Source: a bacterium (GTDB taxonomy: Bacteria > Babelota > Babeliae > Babelales > GCA-2401785). Taken from it: a stretch of DNA of 10,275 nucleotides. Below are positions 6,106 through 10,275 of the stretch, piece by piece (the stretch's first letter is position 1; every line of letters begins with the position of its first letter). Made by a program: the position numbers and the translations under genes. Under the pieces are notes generated by a model that saw nothing but the letters and a program-made list of their open reading frames with translations, searched no databases and had not been told where the DNA came from. Location of the stretch: assembly GCA_030629865.1 (NCBI GenBank), contig DAOVOC010000021.1:1-10275 (forward strand), given 5' to 3'.

Positions 6106-6468
6106 GTTTTATTAAAAAAAGAACAGCGTCGTTGCATAATTCAATCTTTTCCAACTTGTCCATACTGTGGACTCCTTACTTGTCATCCCAGCCGGCGCCT
6201 GTCCCAGACAACGATCTGGGGCGGTGGGATCCAGGGCAATAGAGGCTTGATTTGCAAGGGTTTATCATCAGATCTAGAGTAAAAAGTTCTTGGATTAAAA
6301 TTATAAAAATTCTGACTAAATCATCTTTATTCAAATATTATTTGGCCTGGATCCCACCTCGCAGCGGCTCTAAAATCGCCACTGGGCTGGGATGACATTG
6401 TAGACAAAGTTCCTAGAAACAAAGACATAAATTAATTATGCAACAACGCCGTTTTATTAAAAAAGAAC
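6106..6468. mobile_element. 326-bp insertion with terminal inverted repeats and 18-bp flanking duplication
   Basis: The body 6125-6450 begins AGCGTCGTTGCATAATT and ends AATTATGCAACAACGCC, inverted repeats differing at two of 17 positions. It is flanked by GTTTTATTAAAAAAAGAAC on the left (6106-6124) and GTTTTATTAAAAAAGAAC on the right (6451-6468), which differ only by one A. This is the expected footprint of transposition. The ends resemble those of IS5-family elements of the IS903 type (GGCTTTGTTG...), but those make 9-bp duplications, so the class is uncertain. It has no transposase and is a MITE-like, non-autonomous element. Outside it, 5901-6105 and 6496-6558 hold no supported gene. Confidence 0.7.
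6181..6397. mobile_element. MITE-like palindromic unit 4, nested in the 326-bp insertion
   Basis: Left end TGTCATCCCAGCCGGCGCC...GTGGGATCCAGG (6181-6237), right end CCTGGATCCCACC...GGGCTGGGATGACA (6344-6397), opposite in orientation. The left end has an inner CCCAGA-CAACGA-TCTGGG hairpin inside an outer ATCCCA/TGGGAT stem. Non-coding. Confidence 0.55.
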
Positions 6469-6495
6469 TGGGGGACGCAGCCAAAAACAGCTTCG
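6468..6495. repeat. Half copy of the thioredoxin-gene terminator hairpin
   Basis: CTGGGGGACGCAGCC then AAAAACAGCTTCG matches 7098-7124 (CTGGGGACGCAGCC then AAAAGCAGCTTCG) but lacks the closing CGTCCCC arm. It looks like a duplicated and decayed hairpin. Confidence 0.5.
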
Positions 6496-6558
6496 CATTA
6501 TCACGCTAAGACTTTTATGAAACTCAAAGCGTATTTATTAACATTATATATTTAAAGG

Positions 6559-7034
6559 TGTCATCCCAGCCTTTGAGGTGGGATCCAGGCCAAAACAACA
6601 CTTGCAAACAAATCATCTATGTAAGATGCCCTAAAAACTCTTGGCCATATCTTTCCAATAAGGATTGGCTTTTTCTATCAATCGAATTTTCCATGAATGA
6701 TTCCAGCTTTTGAGTGTTTTTTCACGCCTAAGCGCTGCGTTTACATCATCGGTTAATTCACAATAAACAAGATTTTTTGTAGCATATTTTTCAGAAAATC
6801 CTTTTAACAAACCGTTCTGATGCTCATAAATACGGCGACTAATATTGCTTGTCATACCAATATAAAGAGTGCCATTTCTTTTGTTTGCCATGATGTAAAC
6901 ATAATATGTTTTCACATATCCTCTTTTGTAATTCTATAACGATCCTAAAATATGCAACCTCTAAATAAGCTTTATATGGCCTGGATCCCACCACCCCAGA
7001 TCGTTGTCTGGAACAGGCGCCGGCTGGGATGACA
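6559..7034. mobile_element. MITE-like palindromic unit 5, enclosing the GIY-YIG gene
   Basis: The left end (6559-6591) reads TGTCATCCCAGCC...GGGATCCAGGCC; the right end (6978-7034) is the inverse, GGCCTGGATCCC...GGCTGGGATGACA. The GIY-YIG gene lies between them. The right end is the reverse complement of unit 4's left end at about 54 of 57 positions. Whether this is one mobile unit or two neighbouring repeats cannot be settled from one copy. Confidence 0.4.
6631..6915 (-). CDS. GIY-YIG nuclease-superfamily small protein (YhbQ-like)
   Basis: 94 residues, from a GTG at 6915 preceded by AGAGG five nt upstream; no in-frame ATG lies between. The N-terminal YYVYIMAN (4-11) and GTLYIGMT (15-22) form the GIY-YIG core with Tyr7 and Tyr18. 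Arg27, His32 and Glu65 in ALRREK, and the closing NPYWKDM, fit the conserved catalytic and metal-binding positions of stand-alone UPF0213/YhbQ-type proteins, whose usual length is 80-100. They are nuclease-like; some have been linked to DNA repair, but the role is not well settled. The gene stands alone between inverted palindromic repeats; such genes are often multi-copy and mobile. No defect is seen. Family very likely; function uncertain. Confidence 0.92.
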   Translation of the reverse strand: MKTYYVYIMANKRNGTLYIGMTSNISRRIYEHQNGLLKGFSEKYATKNLVYCELTDDVNAALRREKTLKSWNHSWKIRLIEKANPYWKDMAKSF

Positions 7035-7099
7035 AATTAAAAACTATTCAATAACGCCAATCAAGTAAAAAATTATAAACAAACAAAAACCTTATAACT

Positions 7100-7129
7100 G
7101 GGGACGCAGCCAAAAGCAGCTTCGTCCCC
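7100..7129 (-). terminator. Terminator-like hairpin after the thioredoxin gene
   Basis: On the minus strand GGGGACG-A-AGC pairs with GCT-G-CGTCCCC, 16 bases past the stop. The T-rich stretch (GGTTTTTGTTTG) starts about 10 nt later rather than immediately, so it may end transcription imperfectly. Confidence 0.55.
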
Positions 7130-7144
7130 ATAACAAAAAAGTAA

Positions 7145-7660
7145 TTACAAAAGGTTTTCGATGCGCTCTGTCATATCTTCTGCGCTCTGTGCACCAATAA
7201 GACGGTCTTGTTCCTCGCCAGATGCATCAAAGAACACAAAAGTTGGAATGCCTCGTACACCGTACTCTGAAGAAAGTTTTCCAACATCGTCAACGTTAGC
7301 TTTGTAAAAATCAACATTACCTGAAAATGTTTTGGCAAGCGCTTCGTAGATCGGATGCATCATTTTGCATGACATGCACCATGTTGCATAAAAATCTACA
7401 ACCGCCGGACGGCCACTTTCTTTGAGCGCTTTTTCAAGCTGATCTGATGAGCTGATAGTAATTACTGTTCCATCAGTATCTTTTGCCATAACCAGCTTTT
7501 GCTCCGGTTCTTCTTGGGGTATTTTCTTCTCCGCAACAGGAGGATTTACAATAACAGTCTCAGTCTTGTCTTCAGCTTTTATCGTTTTTTCATCTTCTGG
7601 CACTAAATTGCCCTTTTCTTGCACAAAACCTACCTTCTGCAAAAATTCCATAGCCTGCAA
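7145..7660 (-). CDS. trxA: Thioredoxin domain, C-terminal half of a frameshifted TrxB-Trx fusion
   Basis: A thioredoxin fold with DFYATWCMSCKMM, active-site Cys-Met-Ser-Cys at residues 95-98 counted from the TTG at 7660, and the cis-proline loop GIPTFVFF at 138-144. The CxxC spacing is intact, but Met-Ser replaces the usual Gly-Pro, which should make it more oxidising than classic thioredoxin (inference). The first 60 residues are a charged linker rich in Glu, Lys and Pro. This open frame extends upstream to 7744 and there encodes AAGDVADPIYKQAITSAGDG and CRAALQAMEFL, the missing C-terminus of the reductase. Neither TTG 7660 nor ATG 7651 has a ribosome site. I conclude it was made as one protein with the gene upstream. 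Reductase-thioredoxin fusions are known, for example in Mycobacterium leprae. Confidence 0.88.
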   Translation of the reverse strand: MQAMEFLQKVGFVQEKGNLVPEDEKTIKAEDKTETVIVNPPVAEKKIPQEEPEQKLVMAKDTDGTVITISSSDQLEKALKESGRPAVVDFYATWCMSCKMMHPIYEALAKTFSGNVDFYKANVDDVGKLSSEYGVRGIPTFVFFDASGEEQDRLIGAQSAEDMTERIENLL

Positions 7661-7689
7661 AGCAGCCCTACAGCCATCCCCGGCTGAAG

Positions 7690-8697
7690 TTATCGCCTGT
7701 TTATAAATTGGGTCTGCAACATCACCGGCTGCAAAACACCATCTTTAGATGTTTGCTGATCTTTCTTTAAAATTATATAACCGTTTTGATCACATTCAAT
7801 CTGACCGGCAAAAAAGGCCGTATTCGGATGCGAACCAATCGCCAAGAATAGCCCATCGATAGGTAAATCCGATTCTTCATTTGTTTTATTATTTACAATT
7901 TTGGCATGCGTTACTTTTTTGCCATCACCAACAATTTCCTGCACTTCTGTATTAAAATGTACTTTTACATTTGGCAAAGTAAGAACACGATCTTTAACAC
8001 CATTTGCCGCCCGAAAGGCCTCTTTTCTAACTAAAATATGCACCTCTTTGGCAAGTGAAGAAAGGTAGCCCGCCTCTACAATGGCAGAATCACCTCCACC
8101 AACAATTGCCACAATTTTGCCGCGATAAAAGATGCCATCACATACCGCACAGGTTGAAACACCGCGACCAAAATAACCGTCGTCACCGCGTTCGCCGGGT
8201 ACTCCTAAAAAGTTAGGAATCGAACCTGTTGCGACAATACACGCAAGTGCTTTGATACCACGCTCTTTACCTGAAAGAATACTTTTGACTGTCAATTTGT
8301 AAGGCCATGCAGAAAAGTCGACACTAACAACCTCTTCACTTTCAATCTTTGCTCCTGTATGCAAAGCATGATCGCGAATTTGCTCCATCAACTTTGCACC
8401 ACTGATGTTTTTTTCTCCAGGCCAATTGTGAACGGCATGCGACTGAGTCAAAGCACCACCCGGAGTTTTGCCTTCGACCAAAAGCGGTTTGTATTGCGCC
8501 TGTGCCAAATAAATTGCAGAGGTAAGGCCTGCAGGGCCACCACCGATAATCACTCCTGAATAAGTATCTTTGTCAATAACGATATCTTTAGCAGAAAGCC
8601 CCATTGCGCTTACCTTTTCTTTTCTCCAACCACGTCCAATAAAAGCTCCTACAGCTAGTACAAGAGTAGTCCCAATAAGTTTAAAATTTACTGCCAT
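7690..8697 (-). CDS. trxB: Thioredoxin reductase with N-terminal membrane anchor, frameshifted before its C-terminus
   Basis: 335 residues from the ATG at 8697 (GGGGA upstream; a TTG at 8703 is too close to it). The enzyme passes electrons from NADPH through FAD and a CxxC to thioredoxin. FAD motif GGGPAG is at 52-57, GG-TQSHAVHNWPG around 80-93, the redox pair CAVCDG at 183-188, the NADPH motif GGGDSA at 200-205 and RKEAFRA near 224-230. Residues 5-22 are hydrophobic and followed by RGWRKEK, suggesting an anchor with the enzyme on the cytoplasmic side; ordinary TrxB lacks this. After TSKDGV the frame turns into LQPVMLQTQFINRR and stops, losing the FAD-binding GVFAAGDVAD motif, which is present one frame away. 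A single missing T at 7733-7736 explains it. Either a sequencing error or a real inactivating mutation. Confidence 0.9.
   Translation of the reverse strand: MAVNFKLIGTTLVLAVGAFIGRGWRKEKVSAMGLSAKDIVIDKDTYSGVIIGGGPAGLTSAIYLAQAQYKPLLVEGKTPGGALTQSHAVHNWPGEKNISGAKLMEQIRDHALHTGAKIESEEVVSVDFSAWPYKLTVKSILSGKERGIKALACIVATGSIPNFLGVPGERGDDGYFGRGVSTCAVCDGIFYRGKIVAIVGGGDSAIVEAGYLSSLAKEVHILVRKEAFRAANGVKDRVLTLPNVKVHFNTEVQEIVGDGKKVTHAKIVNNKTNEESDLPIDGLFLAIGSHPNTAFFAGQIECDQNGYIILKKDQQTSKDGVLQPVMLQTQFINRR
7733..7736 (-). other. Frameshift site between TrxB and thioredoxin frames
   Basis: On the minus strand GGTGTTTTGCAGCC reads GV-LQ in the reductase frame. With one more T (GTT TTT GCA GCC) it reads GVFAAGD and continues without a stop through the thioredoxin. 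The second frame has a TAA at 7745-7747, so the crossover is confined to about 10 nt. No X-XXY-YYZ slippery heptamer is in frame here. Confidence 0.85.
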
Positions 8698-8714
8698 ATT
8701 CAAAATTCCCCATC

Positions 8715-8736
8715 AAAAAAAAGAGGTATGACCTCT
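8715..8736 (-). promoter_or_regulatory. Terminator-like hairpin in the trxB leader (possible attenuator)
   Basis: On the minus strand AGAGGT-CAT-ACCTCT is followed by eight Ts, about 18 nt before the trxB ATG and downstream of the candidate promoter. It could end transcription early unless prevented. It could also be an old terminator of the upstream operon, but that has its own at 8961-8995. Stem is only 6 bp. Confidence 0.5.
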
Positions 8737-8765
8737 GGTACACATCAGACAAACAACATTCGATG

Positions 8766-8793
8766 AGTATAGCGCATAGCGGAAACGGTACAA
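8766..8793 (-). promoter_or_regulatory. Candidate promoter of trxB
   Basis: TTGTAC (8788-8793) as -35 box, 16-nt spacer, TATACT (8766-8771) as -10 box. Start would be near 8759, giving a leader of about 60 nt that contains the hairpin at 8715-8736. From 8794 to 8960 I see no gene. Confidence 0.55.
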
Positions 8794-8960
8794 AAAAAAT
8801 TTTAAAAACCGACAAATTTGTCTAATAAGAAATCCTATAACAGACTGATTGTCGCGACAGGTCGATTTAATAAAAGAACCAGTAGAACATTTAAGAAGAT
8901 GCTACCGCTTCTCGATAAACCATGATTTGTAATCCAAAAGTGGAAAAGACTTAACAGACA

Positions 8961-8995
8961 AAAATAAAAAGTCCCCGTTCATTATGTACGGGGAC
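8961..8995 (-). terminator. Intrinsic terminator of the Cys-rich operon
   Basis: On the minus strand GTCCCCGT pairs perfectly with ACGGGGAC around a 9-nt loop, followed directly by TTTTTATTTT. It begins 22 bases after the stop of the gene at 9018. Confidence 0.92.
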
Positions 8996-9017
8996 AAGCT
9001 ACAGGTTTTATCCTCAA

Positions 9018-9212
9018 TCAATCGTGACAGAAATTGCACCCCTCATCGCATTTATTACCACACTTTTTGCATGTGTGGCATCCGGTAAGATCACAACCGC
9101 ATTTTTGACATCTAATTATTTCTGGCCCATATTTACTTCCACATCCTTGGCAAGTAATTACAGGCTCAACCTTATGCCTACTGTTACACTGACAACCGCA
9201 TGCACACTTCAT
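9018..9212 (-). CDS. Small cysteine-rich CxxC protein, second gene of operon
   Basis: 64 residues with 15 cysteines. It begins MKCACGCQC and then has CQGCG, CQKCGC, CHTCKKCGNKC and CNFCHD; His13, His46 and His63 add possible ligands. No signal peptide or membrane helix. GAGGA lies 7 nt before the ATG. The pattern fits a metal-binding protein, either metallothionein-like or tiny zinc-ribbon-like; I cannot name a family. It starts 18 nt after the stop of a similar upstream gene and both precede one strong terminator, so they form an operon. The homologous-looking CxxCGxxC units suggest the two arose by duplication. A cysteine content of 23 percent makes a chance frame very unlikely. Metal identity, and any link to the neighbouring thioredoxin gene, is inference. 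Confidence 0.8.
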   Translation of the reverse strand: MKCACGCQCNSRHKVEPVITCQGCGSKYGPEIIRCQKCGCDLTGCHTCKKCGNKCDEGCNFCHD

Positions 9213-9229
9213 ATACTATTCCTCATATT

Positions 9230-9430
9230 TTAGTCACCACATAATTTACCGCATTTTGGACATTTGCCACCGCACTCTTTGCATTCTTGTCCACAAGTAT
9301 GGCAAAAGCACTTTTTGTCTCTTTGTGGAACACAAATTTCACCACATTTTTGGCACACATCGTTACCCTTAGTACACTTTCCACCACATTTTGGACAAAC
9401 ACAAAGACCTTTTCCTCCGCAACCACACAT
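9230..9430 (-). CDS. Small cysteine-rich protein with five CxxCGxxC repeats, first gene of operon
   Basis: 66 residues with 17 cysteines. After MCGCGGKGLCV come five CxxCGxxC units: CPKCGGKC (12-19), CQKCGEIC (26-33), CHTCGQEC (43-50), CKECGGKC (50-57, overlapping) and CPKCGKLC (57-64). The rest is mostly Lys, Gly and Asp/Glu, as expected of a compact metal-binding cytosolic protein. GGAG lies 5 nt before the ATG at 9430. A competing 72-codon frame over the same bases starts further upstream, lacks cysteine periodicity and is rejected. It is the promoter-proximal gene of a two-gene operon and is divergent from trpS. Zinc, copper or iron-sulfur binding are all conceivable; I cannot choose between them from sequence. 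Confidence 0.82.
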   Translation of the reverse strand: MCGCGGKGLCVCPKCGGKCTKGNDVCQKCGEICVPQRDKKCFCHTCGQECKECGGKCPKCGKLCGD

Positions 9431-9473
9431 AACAACTCCATTAATTTTGGGTTTTAAAAAATAAAAACCATAT

Positions 9474-9479
9474 TTTATA
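9474..9479 (-). promoter_or_regulatory. Candidate -10 box of the Cys-rich operon
   Basis: TATAAA within CCTATAAAATATGG on the minus strand, 44 bases before the ATG. The -35 position (TTCCAC) is weak, so activity might need an activator. No obvious metal-regulator palindrome is seen. Confidence 0.3.
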
Positions 9480-9523
9480 GGTTAGGAATAGAGAGGTGGA
9501 ATTGGGAAGATTCACCGTTATTG

Positions 9524-9532
9524 TGGTATAAA
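9524..9532 (+). promoter_or_regulatory. Candidate extended -10 promoter of trpS
   Basis: TGGTATAAA has the TGn extension directly before a good -10 box, which lowers the need for a -35. TTGGGA lies 19 nt upstream. Start near 9539 gives a leader of about 37 nt with AAGGA at 9564-9568. I see no T-box or trp attenuator. Confidence 0.45.
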
Positions 9533-9575
9533 AATAGAAGTTTACACTAAATAAGAAAATTTCAAGGAAAAAGCA

Positions 9576-10275
9576 ATGAGCAAGCAAGTAATTTTAACTG
9601 GCGACAGGCCAACAGGACCGCTCCATCTGGGACATTACGTAGGCTCGCTCCAGAACCGAGTAAAGCTACAAGATGAATATAATCAGTTTATTTTGATGGC
9701 CGATGTGCAAGCGCTAACTGACAACGCCCAAACACCCGAAAAGGTCCGTAGCAGCATAACGCAAGTCGCGCTAGATTATTTAGCAGTCGGAATCGATCCA
9801 ACCAAAAGTACAATCTTTATTCAGTCTATGATTCCACAAATCGCCGAACTAACCATTTTTTACATGAATTTGGTTACAGTAGCCCGCGTAAGCCGCAACC
9901 CAACCGTTAAAACAGAAATTAAACAAAAAGGGTTTGGAGACAGCGTTCCTGTTGGGTTTTTTGTCTACCCCATCAGCCAAGCTGCGGACATAACCGCATT
10001 TGGAGCAAATTTAGTTCCTGTTGGCGCAGACCAACTTCCAATGATTGAGCAAACCTGCGAAATAGTAGACAAATTCAACAAAATCTACGCTCCTGTTTTA
10101 GTTCGCCCCAAAGCACTCGTGCCAGAAACTGGCGCCCGTCTTCCTGGAATCGATGGACAAGCAAAAATGGGCAAATCATTGGGCAACGCCATCTACCTTT
10201 CTGACGATGCAGACACCGTTTCTAAAAAAGTTATGGAAATGTACACCGACCCCAACCACCTTCGTGTTGAAGACC
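9576..10275 (+). CDS. trpS: Tryptophanyl-tRNA synthetase, partial (C-terminus beyond window)
   Basis: 233 codons from ATG at 9576 (AAGGA 7 nt upstream) and open to the right edge; full enzymes have about 330-350 residues. The class I enzyme charges tRNA-Trp with tryptophan using ATP. The first signature is GDRPTGPLHLGHYVGS, with HLGH (17-20) as the HIGH motif. Family blocks such as LADVQALTD-like (43-50), NPTVKTEI, VYPISQAADI and VPVGADQLPMIE follow, and the second ATP loop is KMGKS at 197-201, where most enzymes have KMSKS. The opening and the NPTVKTEI..KGFG blocks resemble the TrpRS type found in streptococci more than the E. coli type, so this could be an acquired or deep-branching variant; that is an impression from memory. 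It is transcribed away from the Cys-rich operon. Confidence 0.97.
   Translation, partial: MSKQVILTGDRPTGPLHLGHYVGSLQNRVKLQDEYNQFILMADVQALTDNAQTPEKVRSSITQVALDYLAVGIDPTKSTIFIQSMIPQIAELTIFYMNLVTVARVSRNPTVKTEIKQKGFGDSVPVGFFVYPISQAADITAFGANLVPVGADQLPMIEQTCEIVDKFNKIYAPVLVRPKALVPETGARLPGIDGQAKMGKSLGNAIYLSDDADTVSKKVMEMYTDPNHLRVED

Noticed and set aside
2302..7034. CRISPR array
   Set aside because: The palindromes are irregularly spaced, alternate in orientation and differ in sequence; no regular spacer pattern and no cas genes.
7730..7747. Programmed -1 ribosomal frameshift in trxB-trx
   Set aside because: No in-frame X-XXY-YYZ heptamer and only four Ts; a one-base sequence error or real deletion is simpler. 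Not fully excluded.
8794..8960. Possible small RNA or gene between trxB promoter and the Cys-rich operon terminator
   Set aside because: No open frame with a ribosome site, no terminator of its own, and no convincing structure.
9223..9441. 72-codon minus-strand frame overlapping the Cys-rich gene
   Set aside because: Its start lies upstream of the GGAG site, it lacks the regular cysteine spacing, and it overlaps a better-supported gene.

Overview
The window looks like an AT-rich bacterial chromosome with short genes, long intergenic stretches and a heavy load of small palindromic repeats. That pattern fits a reduced, probably host-associated genome; a Dependentiae (TM6)-type bacterium or another intracellular lineage is my guess, with low confidence, because no gene here is a firm taxonomic marker. 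I see no rRNA, tRNA, CRISPR array or transposase gene.

Layout. 1-514 (minus): a nucleotidyltransferase (MNT) gene overlapping a HEPN-like partner that runs off the left edge, a toxin-antitoxin-like pair. 942-2123 (plus): a AAA+ ATPase with a DUF4143 / PD-(D/E)xK-like C-terminus. 2124-6630: a repeat-rich region carrying two minus-strand genes for secreted or membrane proteins (2842-3405 and 4983-5717). Their middles differ, but they share leader, ribosome site, signal-peptide start, last codons and terminator, so they look like two copies of one expression cassette. Around them are a 207-bp direct repeat (2125-2331 and 3827-4034), a GC-rich tandem repeat (4423-4504), and several MITE-like units whose outer ends read TGTCATCCC...GGGATGACA. 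A 326-bp insertion (6125-6450) has 16-17 bp terminal inverted repeats and an 18-bp flanking duplication. 6631-6915 (minus): a small GIY-YIG domain protein inside one of the MITE-like units.

7145-8697 (minus) encodes thioredoxin reductase followed by thioredoxin. Read carefully, this is one fusion gene split by a one-base deletion in a short T run just before the second FAD motif. An N-terminal hydrophobic anchor precedes the reductase, and its leader carries a promoter plus a terminator-like hairpin. 9018-9430 (minus): a two-gene operon of tiny cysteine-rich (CxxC) proteins ending in a strong terminator. 9576-end (plus): tryptophanyl-tRNA synthetase, incomplete at the right edge.

Functional links: the fused thioredoxin system next to two thiol-rich, likely metal-binding or redox-active mini-proteins suggests a thiol/metal homeostasis neighbourhood, but this rests on proximity only. 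The most unusual items are the two cassette genes with conserved ends and divergent middles, the broken reductase-thioredoxin fusion, and the paired palindromic elements.
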